Positions 19,001-27,634 of a stretch of DNA of 64,000 nt are shown piece by piece. The first letter of the stretch is position 1; each line of letters opens with the position of its first letter. The notes beneath the pieces are model-generated. The model was given only the letters and a program-made list of their open reading frames with translations. It was not told the origin of the DNA and ran no database searches. Source of the stretch: Pseudoduganella lutea (GTDB lineage: Bacteria; Pseudomonadota; Gammaproteobacteria; Burkholderiales; Burkholderiaceae_D). The DNA lies in assembly GCF_004209755.1 (NCBI RefSeq), contig NZ_CP035913.1:4588001-4652000 (forward strand), written 5' to 3'. Position numbers and translations under genes: made by a program.

Positions 19001-22000
19001 TCTGCAAACTTATGCAAATCAGATCGGAGCTTTATTAGGCCGAGCGGTAGCGGATAGCCACTCGATTTCCGCTGGCACTGTCCAGATGGTCAGCCGATCG
19101 GCGATGGGGTATCTGCTTCGACTCGAGCCAAGGGACGGTAGCGATTTTTATTTGACGGAACAGGCAATGACAGCAGCTCCGATACTTGCGCGATCCCTAC
19201 TTCACATTGGGAGCCTATGCGGTGAAGCCGAGTATTGTGCTGTGCTGCACGAGATCAATGAAGCGATCTCAATGTCTACGCTCAAAAGTGCCATGTTGTT
19301 ACGGCGTGAGCTTGCAATTGCCGCTTATCAAATTGACGGCGACCGCATGAGTGCATCTGCGAACCTAGAGTCTTTGGTAGGCGAACTTGTTGAAGATACG
19401 CCAAGTGAGCAACTTGACGGCTTGGCAGACTTAGCAATTGCTTTCGCTACGATTGGAGATTTCGAACGAGCACGTCGTCTGCTGGCTACTGTGCCCGATC
19501 ATTGTCTTGGCTACGCCCTAGCCGCGCGCAAGGACCCTCAGTACGCTATGTGGCGCGACGTTCTAGCTTTAGCAAACGCGGTAGACCCTGAACAACGACC
19601 TCAGCGAATCGCGCATCTGATGCGGCAGGTTGATGGCTTGAGGGAGACTGAAGGCGTAAACGCGGCACATCGGTTGACCATGGTGCTCATAGATGAGGCG
19701 ATGCAGATCAACGCGCGTAGCGGTTTTGATGTCGCCCAGACCCTAGCAGCTTGGGATTTAGTTTCGTGGCCGAGCCAGGTCGATCTGCTTCTGACAGGGG
19801 CATTACGTCGCTGTCCTGATCTGCTATTAGCATGCGTTATAACGTGGCAGGGGTTATGCCTCCCATTCTATATCGAGCCATACTACCGCGACCCCACGCA
19901 TGTCGGCGATTTTATTGACGTCGCCGCTAACGCTGCCGGACAAGACCTAATCGCCAAACTCGTTTCGATGTTGCTAAGTACGATCGAGAGAGACAGCCGC
20001 GCGCACGAACGACTAACGCTGCTCATGCGGTTACGGGTTGCAGCAGGAAGGCACGGGTACACCGATGGCCATTTAGAAAGCGCCATCAATCGTTGGTCGA
20101 GAGAGGCACCGCCGCCTCGGCACTCTTACACAGCTAGTAAGTATGACGACGCGGCAAGCCTCGAAGAGCTGCAGCTTGCTTTCGAAACGGAAAGCGCGAA
20201 GCTTGATCACAACGCACCATACCGCTTTGTCGAACTGTCTAACTCAGCTCCTTTGGAGCAGGTACGGCAGATGTATGAGCAGTGGGAGGACCTAAGGTCT
20301 GACACCCACTGCCGCTTTATGATGGTCGAACGGCTTGTGCAGGCGGGGGATACGGCCTACGCTAGGAAACTGATTCATGAGTATGAGATCCGTAGTGACC
20401 AATCGGGTTCTTGGAGCTCATGGATGGGAGGCGATAAGTTCCGCTATTTCCGTGCACGAAAACTACTCGACGGCGCGGCAATGCACAGCATCGCTTATGA
20501 GAGCCTCGTAGATTCTGTGGTCGGTGGAGAAGAGAAAACACAAACCGTACTTGCAGAGATCGATTCGATTTTGCCGGTAATTTGCTCTGCTCCAGACTGG
20601 CCAGCGATCTGGTCGCTGCTGGCTGAACAGATGGCGTCAACGCGTGAGCATCAAATCGGCACACCGTTTGAGGTGAGCCAAGAGCCAATGAGCGATGAAG
20701 GCATGCTCGCAGAGTTGCTCCACTTTACATTGTGCTTGCCGATCGCCACAGTTCGACAACACGCTCAACATTGCGCGCTGCAACTCGCGCATTTAACTCG
20801 ATACGGCGAGTTAGTGTTCGAGCTTACGATGCGCCGGCTCCTTGCCGGCGCCTCTGACGAACCCTTACAGGCGCTTTTGACGCTCCTTTTACTAGACCAT
20901 AATTGTCTCGCCCCTACTTTGGGCCGCGCGGTGGCTAACCTTGTCAATCATAGGGATCTGGGCGTGGCGGAAGCCGCAGAACTTCTGGCGGGACGTTGGG
21001 CCATTCAAGTCTCGAAGAATAAACAGACCTTGCCGCTGTTCTATCAAATAGAATTAGTCGGCTCAGCGGATGAGAGCAGAACGTTGCTGGACAATGCCAC
21101 TGGCGCAATCCGCCTAGAGGACGCGATGGGCTGGACACAAATGTACCGGCCAGTCGCACAAGCGCTTGCCAAAGCAGCTGGCAGCGACGAGTTGCACATT
21201 CGACAGCGTGCTGCAATGTTTATTCAAGAGTGGGGAGGAATAGAGGAGTTTGGACAGAATGCACTGAAGCGTCTAGAACGCAAGCTATATACCCTATCAA
21301 TGAAGATGACATACTACAAACCCCACGCATGGGTCGGTGTGCTGGCACTTCGTAATGTTGCTGGCGAGCTGCGCCAGGCCGGCCTGCTCTCCCGAAGGGA
21401 AATTCCAACTCTTCTAGAGAGGCTGAATGTACCACTACCGCCCCGACCGCCCATGCCCGCTCTTGTCCGTCCTCTTGGCATTCGGCGGCCGCTCTTAATA
21501 AAAGACGCTCCATGGCAAGAGGCCGAAAAGCTTTGGGCCGAGCGAGTCCACGATAATATTGTGCAATGGTCGGATTGCGGCGATGACTACGTTGTGGCGG
21601 AGATCTCGAAATTCAAGATTAGTCAAGTTAGACGTGCGGAGTATCACCTTCACTGTATTAGAGCGCCAGGGCTTGAGGCCGGAGGCAAGAACTTTTGGGA
21701 TTGGTATCGGCAGTTGCCAACCGCAGTGTGGCTTGGGCAGATAGTACCGTTAGATGGCGAATTGGCCCCAACACTCGTTAGACGATTTGTCAGTACGTTC
21801 GGGATGGACATGCCAGAGTATCCAATTACCCTCTGCCCAAACTGGCTACAACAGCTTGGTTGGAAAGCACAGAACAACGAGTTATCGATTTATGTGGACA
21901 CTACGTCAGTTGTCGTCGCGAAGTTAGGTGTATGGCGGGATGCGGGGCCTGCGGATATCGAGAACGATTTGATTTGGGGGGAGGGATCGTACGTGACCTT

Positions 22001-22139
22001 AACTGAAGCTGGACTGCAGCAGTTCAAGGCCAGGCGGAAAGAAATAATCATCCGTGCGTTCTCCATAAGAGAAGTGCAAATGCTGCAGAAAGACGGTGAG
22101 AATGTGGTTAAGATGGCCCAGCGCGACGATTCTCTATAA
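16092..22139 (+). CDS. Very large Avs-like STAND NTPase with Cap4/DUF4297-like nuclease domain
   Basis: About 2,015 residues from ATG 16092; the frame is open from 15972 and other starts (ATG 16059) are possible, as no start has an ideal ribosome-binding site. The N-terminal domain has GYMGQYERAGAAIYAEL, GIVDDLVLGF (Asp near 66) and GHQFKTAK (Gln80, Lys82), which resembles the Cap4/DUF4297 dsDNA nuclease. A P-loop follows, with GPPGSGKSTLL (about 293-303) and Walker B TIIVVDGLDHV (Asp390). The remaining 1,600 residues are mostly helical, repeat-like sensor sequence. Size and architecture suit a type 3 AVAST protein, a family that recognises phage terminase, but I cannot confirm the subtype. 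It is divergent from the Avs4-like gene. Confidence 0.62.
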   Translation: MTSSKKSNTLIDVANAQQLLPAEGERRAMRGYMGQYERAGAAIYAELERGQLLWIGIADRSAGIVDDLVLGFDGLVVGHQFKTAKFPGTFTVGTLFTGSDGLLQPLVNAWKCLREAAQGSRVEIRLIVNDYPSTNDKPGDATPAHSAAFLDEFERFNKRSLHEWRTSSWSRLIELLYKASGLNNDDFEQFLHALRVIHGAAADFVHFHKLSTEQARLAAEIANALPRLVADPRDKDRWSREELLRELGWTDPAKTRYLHRFPVGIYVQRNRETELSLLQALRAVDQGYVALVGPPGSGKSTLLEMALATEPNVRIVRYLAFMPGSAQGIGRGEADGFLEDVGAQMRNSGLFGLRLRDNSQHERREQFGALLRQAGERYERDGIRTIIVVDGLDHVPREERPTHSLLAELPLPPAIPVGVVFVLGTQRLDLAHLKPAVQDQAAKGNRLVEMRPLGRDAVMRMANALGLDPAVSRQRLNELSHGHPLATRYLIQALLRADEPTRANLLAGGLAFDGDIESVYASAWREIANDPDAMHVLGFIARAEAPMPLTLLATIVDEQAIERALSTAHHLLRGMPKGWSVFHNSFRLFILSKPRMRLGAVDLTYPQRVYRELAQLARDVPVDSPQCWLELRYRARADDKEEVLTLATPERFRLQLAQGRGVSEIESDIRLALLAVRATHDTTILTRLLLCRDEVARRTIALDNADKLPVAMLAIGDVDAAYAFTKEFPTMGYEVVDALLQQGEPDRAKELFEHLEPLAQLQAPWFQHHGQEHNVREFERWAGRVFHFRDFEQIRQAIDYLAVEGMPNIHNGKAEETAAFVRHRLRLGVAKAIFRQQDSIDLHEICDQLNLGKVELPDLLVQAGFAARDRGDDTQAHTLFSAAAEMPGFDDVPNGWRRSIALFAANSGRQDVAMALFDKLVAPAIAMVDNDIHVRLGDLTCAVLEHTQLCIMLGKPLATTTPSKHVMLRPLQTYANQIGALLGRAVADSHSISAGTVQMVSRSAMGYLLRLEPRDGSDFYLTEQAMTAAPILARSLLHIGSLCGEAEYCAVLHEINEAISMSTLKSAMLLRRELAIAAYQIDGDRMSASANLESLVGELVEDTPSEQLDGLADLAIAFATIGDFERARRLLATVPDHCLGYALAARKDPQYAMWRDVLALANAVDPEQRPQRIAHLMRQVDGLRETEGVNAAHRLTMVLIDEAMQINARSGFDVAQTLAAWDLVSWPSQVDLLLTGALRRCPDLLLACVITWQGLCLPFYIEPYYRDPTHVGDFIDVAANAAGQDLIAKLVSMLLSTIERDSRAHERLTLLMRLRVAAGRHGYTDGHLESAINRWSREAPPPRHSYTASKYDDAASLEELQLAFETESAKLDHNAPYRFVELSNSAPLEQVRQMYEQWEDLRSDTHCRFMMVERLVQAGDTAYARKLIHEYEIRSDQSGSWSSWMGGDKFRYFRARKLLDGAAMHSIAYESLVDSVVGGEEKTQTVLAEIDSILPVICSAPDWPAIWSLLAEQMASTREHQIGTPFEVSQEPMSDEGMLAELLHFTLCLPIATVRQHAQHCALQLAHLTRYGELVFELTMRRLLAGASDEPLQALLTLLLLDHNCLAPTLGRAVANLVNHRDLGVAEAAELLAGRWAIQVSKNKQTLPLFYQIELVGSADESRTLLDNATGAIRLEDAMGWTQMYRPVAQALAKAAGSDELHIRQRAAMFIQEWGGIEEFGQNALKRLERKLYTLSMKMTYYKPHAWVGVLALRNVAGELRQAGLLSRREIPTLLERLNVPLPPRPPMPALVRPLGIRRPLLIKDAPWQEAEKLWAERVHDNIVQWSDCGDDYVVAEISKFKISQVRRAEYHLHCIRAPGLEAGGKNFWDWYRQLPTAVWLGQIVPLDGELAPTLVRRFVSTFGMDMPEYPITLCPNWLQQLGWKAQNNELSIYVDTTSVVVAKLGVWRDAGPADIENDLIWGEGSYVTLTEAGLQQFKARRKEIIIRAFSIREVQMLQKDGENVVKMAQRDDSL

Positions 22140-22345
22140 GCATTTAAAAATATCTTTGCATGTGGATGTGTATACGAAGAATAGCTATTCTCTAAATTAC
22201 CACGCGGCTCAGCTAAGGTATTATCTTGAAAATGCTTCAGTCGCTTGTGGTAAGGGTCTTTCCTAAAAATCACCGATGAACTCAGGGTATAACTGACACT
22301 TCAAAGATCGCCAGTGCGATTATCATTTATTCAGTAAGGTAAATC

Positions 22346-23662
22346 ATGTATTTGCGTCGATTAGCTGTCGAGAACATTCGCTCTATATCTAAGTTATCTT
22401 TAGAATTCGAAAAAGGAGCTGAGGCAGGTTGGCACGTTATTCTTGGCCTAAATGGCTCTGGTAAATCTTCACTTGTGCGGGCATTTGCATTGCTCATGAT
22501 GGGCGAAAAGGAGGTCTACGCCACTCGTCAGGAATTTAGAGCATGGATTAGCGAAAAGAAGAACAAAGCGACCATTGATGGATCTATTTCAATGGATGGG
22601 ATTTTTGACGATCTCACTGGTAGCGGCCCGCCACCAAAGAAAACGATTACACTCCAGGTTGCAATGGAGAGAGAGAATCTATCTAACCCTGTAGAGCTAA
22701 AATTCTCGGGTCAAGGATTTCAAAGAACAATTTGGGGAAATGGAGCAGGCTGGTTTTCTGCCTCATTTGGTCCATATCGCCGATTTTCCGGTGGAGATAA
22801 TAAATATGACAGGCTATTTGTGACGAATAAGCGGTTAGCTCCTCATCTAACAGCCTTGGGTGAAGATGTTGCGTTAACGGATGCTATGACATGGCTTAGT
22901 AACTTATTCACAAAAGCGCTTATTGAAGAAAAACGGTCCGCTAACTCGGGAGCCGATGAGCTATACAATCTGATTTTGGCCTTTCTGAATAGTACTGGAT
23001 TCTTACCTCATAAATCTAAAATCCATATGGTCCATTCGGAAGCGGTCTTGGTTCAAGATGGAAATGGAAATTCTGTGCCTCTTGATCAGTTGAGTGATGG
23101 ATATCGTTCCGCACTAAGTCTGGTGATCGAGCTAATAAGGCAAATGTATGAAATTTATGGTCACGAAAAGTTTTTGAGTGCGTTGAAAGGTGACCCGGGA
23201 ATAATAAAAGTACCTGGGGTTGTGATGATTGATGAAATAGACGTTCATTTGCATCCAACGTGGCAAAAAGAAATTGGTCATTGGCTAACTCGCTGTTTCC
23301 CCAATATTCAATTTATTGTAACCACACATTCTCCAATTATTTGTAGAGCTGTTGCATCAGAGAACGGTGAATTTCGCGGTAGTATTTGGAAGCTACCTAC
23401 GCAAGGTACAGATGAGGAATTCAAGAGGGTTGATGATCTCGAGATGAGCCAGCTGATCTATGGAAACCTTCTCGATGCCTATTCGACCGAATTGTTTGGA
23501 AAACACGTTATTCGCTCGAACATGGGTGAGAAAAAATTGGAACGTCTTGCTGAACTCAATATGAAAGCCCTGGAGGATGATCTTTCGCTAGCCGAAGAGG
23601 AAGAACGCCAACTATTGCGTGCAACTTTCCCTGCAAAGGCAGGTTTTTTTAAGAAAACTTGA
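22346..23662 (+). CDS. ptuA: Septu-like ATPase (PtuA)
   Basis: 438 residues, an ABC/SMC-type AAA ATPase. Walker A is GLNGSGKSS (about 34-42), the signature-like QLSDGYRS is near 250, Walker B VVMIDEIDVHLHP near 290, and the H-loop VTTHSPII near 330. Paired with an HNH protein directly downstream, this is the two-gene layout of Septu, where the ATPase gates the nuclease against phage. The 206-bp gap upstream has no reverse transcriptase, which argues against a retron-Ec78-type system. The gene is clearly AT-rich relative to its neighbours, a sign of separate acquisition. An AAGG site precedes the ATG. Other ATPase-HNH defence pairs cannot be excluded. Confidence 0.68.
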   Translation: MYLRRLAVENIRSISKLSLEFEKGAEAGWHVILGLNGSGKSSLVRAFALLMMGEKEVYATRQEFRAWISEKKNKATIDGSISMDGIFDDLTGSGPPPKKTITLQVAMERENLSNPVELKFSGQGFQRTIWGNGAGWFSASFGPYRRFSGGDNKYDRLFVTNKRLAPHLTALGEDVALTDAMTWLSNLFTKALIEEKRSANSGADELYNLILAFLNSTGFLPHKSKIHMVHSEAVLVQDGNGNSVPLDQLSDGYRSALSLVIELIRQMYEIYGHEKFLSALKGDPGIIKVPGVVMIDEIDVHLHPTWQKEIGHWLTRCFPNIQFIVTTHSPIICRAVASENGEFRGSIWKLPTQGTDEEFKRVDDLEMSQLIYGNLLDAYSTELFGKHVIRSNMGEKKLERLAELNMKALEDDLSLAEEEERQLLRATFPAKAGFFKKT

Positions 23663-23664
23663 TT

Positions 23665-24456
23665 ATGCTGAAGTACACTTTGCCGGCGTTGTCAGCTAAC
23701 GCCAATCTTAAATTAAATACACTTCAAGCGAAGGTTAATACTTTTACCACTCGAAAAGAGCAATATGATGAAGCAAAAAAATTATTCGCGAATAAAACTA
23801 ATGCTACATGGGTCGAGATAAAAAAAGTGTTGGCGGACTTCGCGCCGAAAGGAAAAGCTTGTTATTACTGCGAGCGCGACCGTCACAGAGATGTCGAACA
23901 TATAAGTCCTAAACTTCATTATCCAGAAAGGTGTTTTGATTGGGAGAATTATATATACGCTTGTACTATATGTAACCAAGATATGAAGAATGACACATTC
24001 GCTGTTTTTGATGCAGGCGGTAATGTTGTTGAATTCAACCGCACATACGATATTGCGTTACCGCTACCCATTGGACCTGCTGTTTTGATTGACATACGGC
24101 ATGAGGATCCCCTGAATTTTTTAATATTGAATCTTGAAACCGGGCGTTTCGCAGCTAGGGGAAACGCGATTTCAAAAAAACGAGGAGAGTTTACGAGGGG
24201 ATTATTTGATCTTAACGAATCTTCGCTTGCCGATATCCGAATTGCAGCCTTTGAGATGTACTGTATGTACTTGAAAAAATTCAAAAGTGCAATTGATGAG
24301 GGGGATGCAGTTAAGGCGAATAGAGCTTTCGATGAGATCATGAAGCTCAATCACCCTACTGTTTTGGTTGAGATGCGTAGACAATCGGGCCTTATTCCAG
24401 AATTGATGGATCTTTTTGATGGAGTGCCGGAAAAAATAGGGAAACGACCAATTTAG
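23665..24456 (+). CDS. ptuB: Septu-like HNH endonuclease (PtuB)
   Basis: 263 residues from ATG 23665, 2 nt after the ptuA stop; a TTG at 23659 overlapping that stop is an alternative. The HNH/treble-clef module shows CYYC (Cys66, Cys69), EHISPK (Glu78, His79) and CTICNQDMKND (Cys100, Cys103), so zinc binding and the catalytic His are intact. The C-terminal 150 residues are helical and unassigned. The tight spacing implies translational coupling with the ATPase. The likely role is nucleic acid cleavage once the ATPase partner is triggered. Confidence 0.7.
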   Translation: MLKYTLPALSANANLKLNTLQAKVNTFTTRKEQYDEAKKLFANKTNATWVEIKKVLADFAPKGKACYYCERDRHRDVEHISPKLHYPERCFDWENYIYACTICNQDMKNDTFAVFDAGGNVVEFNRTYDIALPLPIGPAVLIDIRHEDPLNFLILNLETGRFAARGNAISKKRGEFTRGLFDLNESSLADIRIAAFEMYCMYLKKFKSAIDEGDAVKANRAFDEIMKLNHPTVLVEMRRQSGLIPELMDLFDGVPEKIGKRPI

Positions 24457-24903
24457 TTTTATACTTCTAGAAATAGATTCAATAAATATCTTGATGCGGT
24501 TAATAATTTTTACCAACAGGCATTGCAAAATTTAATAAAAGTGGAACGTAGAGATTTAAAATTTAAGAGATTGAGCTGCGATTTAATCAGCTCGTCTACT
24601 GTAGAGGTGTCGATAAGCGCCAGTGAAGCTAAAAAACGCGCGAAATGGCACTGTCCTGATACAAGGAATTGCATTTATGTAATCTAAATTTATTGAGAGA
24701 AACATGAGTTAGCATATTTTGCTAAAGAAGGCTTATCTTCTATTTGATTGGCTTACTGGGTGCATAGACTCTTCTTAGCTCGCAGATGAGGAAAGCTATT
24801 TGCTTTTGTCCATCTTCGGCCACATAGATGGACTAACGAAAAAGTTCGTAACCGTTTAAATTCAATAACTTACGGCGTCCATTTGTAAAATAATTGGAAG
24901 TAG
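24457..24903. other. AT-rich gap to the island/host junction, no gene seen
   Basis: About 450 bp of AT-rich sequence with many stops in all frames. I see no tRNA, integrase, or clear terminator. The composition switches within a few bases near 24895-24904 to GC-rich imuA coding sequence; this is the sharpest boundary in the window and marks the right edge of the island. Confidence 0.5.
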
Positions 24904-25446
24904 CTGCTGCAGCAGCCGGGCATCGGCGAGATGCGCCTGCTGCAGCCGGCGCTGGCCGCATTGAAGCGGCCCATCGTGCTGGTGCAGCCACCGTATGCGC
25001 CACAGGCGCTGGCGCTCGATGCGCTGGGCATTCCGCCCACGCAGCTGATCTGGATTCGCAACACGGGCAAAAGCGCCGATGCGCTGTGGGCCGCCGAGCA
25101 GATCCTGCGCAGCGGCTGCTGCGGCGCCTTGCTGCTGTGGCAGCAGCACGTGCGCAGCGAGGCGTTGCGCCGGCTCCACCTGGCGGCGCAAAGCGGCGAA
25201 ACGCTGTTCTGCCTGATGCGGCCGCTGGCGGCGGCCCAGGATGCGTCGCCGGCACCGCTGCGGCTGGCGCTGCGGCCAGCCGCCGGCGGGCTGGAGATCG
25301 ATTTCGTCAAACGCCGGGGGCCGCAGCGCGATGCGCCGCTGTTCCTGCCTCTCACTCCTTCTTTGCTGCAACGACATGCGCCTCTGGATCGGCCTGCACC
25401 TGCCCCGGCTCCCGCTCGAAGTGTTCTGCCCGAGCTGGTCGGCTGA
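24904..25446 (+). pseudogene. imuA: ImuA, 5'-truncated (resident-type copy)
   Basis: The coding sequence is recognisable from codon CTG 24904 (LLQQPGIGEMRLL), directly after an in-frame TAG at 24901. It aligns with the island ImuA from about its residue 64 onward. The first quarter of the protein, including the start codon and any LexA box, is missing. Downstream landmarks remain (VQPPYAPQALAL, RRGPQRDAPLFLPL), and it overlaps imuB by 71 nt as in the intact operon. An internal ATG at 24931 could allow a short product, but without the N-terminal part it is probably non-functional. GC content is host-like. Confidence 0.82.
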
Positions 25447-26845
25447 CATCTGCAGCGCGGTACTGGACCATGAAGCGGTGCTGGCCGTCTCGGATGACGC
25501 GCGCCGCGCCGGCATCCTGCCGGGCATGCGCCGCGGCGGTGCGCTGATGATGGCGCCGGAAGCGCAGTTGCACGACCGCGCGCCCGGGCGCGAAGCGGAA
25601 GCGCTGCATGCGGTGGCGATGGCGCTGCTGCAATTCACGCCGCAAGTGGCCGAGGGCGAGGAAGCCACGCTGCTGATGGACGTGGGCGCCAGCCTGCGCC
25701 TGTTCGGCGGCATCCGCCGCCTGTGCGCGCTGGTGCGGGCAAGCCTGCGCACGCTGGGCTTCACGGCGGTGCTGGGCGTGGCGCCCACGGCGCGCGGCGC
25801 CTGGCTGCTGGCACGCGGCGGGGGCGGGCGAGCCGTCAAGCTCGACAAGATGGCGGTGCGGCTGCACCGCCTGCCGGCCAGCCTGCTGCCGCCGGCGCGG
25901 CCCTACCTGACCTGGCTGGAAGGCATTGGCTGCCTGTCGGTGGGCGACGTGGCGCGCCTGCCGCGCCCGGGCCTGCAGCGGCGCTGCGGCCGTGCGCTGC
26001 TGGACGTGCTCGATGCGGCCCTGGGCCACACGGCGGAAATGTTCCACTGGATCGAGGCGCCAACCACCTTCCAGGCAAAGCTGGAACTGTTCGGCCGTAT
26101 CGAGAACACGGATCTGCTGCTGGCCGGCGCCTGCCGCCTGCTGCAGCAGATGACGGGCTGGCTGAGCGCCCGCCAGCTCGCCGTCGAGCGCATCGTGCTG
26201 ATGCTGGAGCACGAACGGGGCAGGGTGGCGCGGCCGCCCACCCCGGTCGAGGTCATGCTGGCCGAGGCGGTCTGGCGCGACGATCACCTGGTGCGCCTGC
26301 TGAAGGAGCGGCTCGCCAAGCTTACGCTGGAAGCGCCCGTGATCGGCCTCGTGCTGGAAGCCCCCCATGTCAAACCGATGGCGCCGTTATCGGATTGCCT
26401 GTTCCCCGAACCGGGCGGCAGCAGCGAGGACCGCCAGCGCCTGTTCGAACTGCTCGTGGCGCGGCTGGGGGAGGACAACGTGCTGCAGGCGGCACCGAAA
26501 GCCGATTACCGGCCCGAACATGCAAATGCGTGGGTGCCCGTGCAGCAGAAACTGCGCGCCGCCGATATCGCCGCCTGCCTGCCGCCCGGCGGCTTGCCGC
26601 GACCGGCGTGGCTGCTGCCGAAACCGATCGCGCTGCTGGTGCGCGATCATCGGCCTTTTTATTGTTCGCCTTTACGCATGGTGTCGGCTGCCGAACGTAT
26701 CGAGGCGGGGTGGTGGAGCGATGTGCAGACGCGCGATTATTTCATTGCGCAGGGCGAGGACAACACGCATTACTGGGTGTATCGGGAGCGGCTGCCGGAG
26801 GAGGATGCGGAGCCGCGGTGGTATCTGCATGGGTTGTTCGGGTGA
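25376..26845 (+). CDS. imuB: ImuB, Y-family polymerase-like protein (resident-type copy)
   Basis: 489 residues from ATG 25376 (MRLWIGLHLPRLPLEVFCPSW), exactly the length of the island ImuB and colinear with it. The frame is intact and GC-rich. At the position of the island copy's NLSLFPEPGG this protein has LSDCLFPEPGG, so the putative beta-clamp motif is altered. It has lost its normal upstream context (promoter and imuA 5' end) and is not followed by dnaE2, which lies 23 kb away at 49925. Expression would need a promoter in the AT-rich gap or in the imuA remnant. Confidence 0.85.
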   Translation: MRLWIGLHLPRLPLEVFCPSWSADICSAVLDHEAVLAVSDDARRAGILPGMRRGGALMMAPEAQLHDRAPGREAEALHAVAMALLQFTPQVAEGEEATLLMDVGASLRLFGGIRRLCALVRASLRTLGFTAVLGVAPTARGAWLLARGGGGRAVKLDKMAVRLHRLPASLLPPARPYLTWLEGIGCLSVGDVARLPRPGLQRRCGRALLDVLDAALGHTAEMFHWIEAPTTFQAKLELFGRIENTDLLLAGACRLLQQMTGWLSARQLAVERIVLMLEHERGRVARPPTPVEVMLAEAVWRDDHLVRLLKERLAKLTLEAPVIGLVLEAPHVKPMAPLSDCLFPEPGGSSEDRQRLFELLVARLGEDNVLQAAPKADYRPEHANAWVPVQQKLRAADIAACLPPGGLPRPAWLLPKPIALLVRDHRPFYCSPLRMVSAAERIEAGWWSDVQTRDYFIAQGEDNTHYWVYRERLPEEDAEPRWYLHGLFG

Positions 26846-27059
26846 ATGCGGACTTTTCTGAGGAACGCGCTTGCTGTATTGTTATCGAGAACGTTTCCGG
26901 GTAACGGCGTCATTCAGTTCGCTTCAGCATTCCAGGGCCACTGCGTTTTGATGACCGCCGCTTAATGGATGTTTTGTACGCAGTTCCTCTTGTGGGTTGG
27001 AGTATCGAATACGACGCTGGTCCAAAGGGATAAACGCCAGTGCTGTGGCCAAGGAAAAT

Positions 27060-27602
27060 ATGATGAAAAAGAAAATAACGTGCAAGACTGAAGCAATTCT
27101 AATAAACAGAGTACGCTGGACGGTGAGTCGAATCGCTATGCTGTCGGTGGCATGCGGCATGACGTTGCCTTTAGCTGCTACGGCACAGAAAGCACCCGCT
27201 GCTTCGATCACCGAAGCACAAGCTGCGCGTATCGACAATGCACTGCTACTGCAAGGGCCGGAAACGCCGCTGACTAAAGCGGTGGCAGAAGCAAGAAGTA
27301 CGATTGCGGCGTTTCTCAGGGTCCACTCATGCATTACGTATGATGCCGGCGGCCTGAATATCTTCGCCGCCCCTGGGAAGACTTACCCCAACAATAACTA
27401 CGCGCAGAGTCCAAAACCCCAGATGCGCCGACATGACAAGAGCGCGTGCGTTACCGTGTTGCGGGTGCACGGATGGACAATGCCTTCACCGAACACGCTC
27501 CGGTTCGAAGTCGTCTATACGTCAGATAACAGCGGAGAGAGCGGCAAAAGCACACATGAGGTACAAAAGCAGGCTAACGGTGAATGGCTGTTCTCGCGCT
27601 AA
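27060..27602 (+). CDS. Exported protein of unknown function
   Basis: 180 residues from ATG 27060, which has an AAGGA site 5 nt upstream; a second ATG follows at once. The N-terminus has a basic stretch and then a hydrophobic core (RIAMLSVACGMTLPLAATAQ) typical of a Sec signal peptide ending near AQK. The mature part contains two Cys residues (HSCITYD, KSACVTV) and a C-terminal beta-rich part (FEVVYTSDNSGESGKSTHEV). No family recognised. It opens the array of small genes that runs to about 34 kb and shares the AAGGAAAA-type leader seen repeatedly there. Confidence 0.55.
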   Translation: MMKKKITCKTEAILINRVRWTVSRIAMLSVACGMTLPLAATAQKAPAASITEAQAARIDNALLLQGPETPLTKAVAEARSTIAAFLRVHSCITYDAGGLNIFAAPGKTYPNNNYAQSPKPQMRRHDKSACVTVLRVHGWTMPSPNTLRFEVVYTSDNSGESGKSTHEVQKQANGEWLFSR

Positions 27603-27634
27603 CGATACGAGGACGTTGTAGCGAGGAAAAGAGC

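Noticed and set aside
22140..22345. Possible retron (RNA plus reverse transcriptase) before the ATPase-HNH pair
   Set aside because: The gap is too short for a reverse transcriptase and none is found on either strand nearby.
3576..24903. Integrative element with integrase and att sites
   Set aside because: No integrase gene, tRNA target or flanking direct repeat was found; the boundaries look like IS- or recombination-derived junctions.
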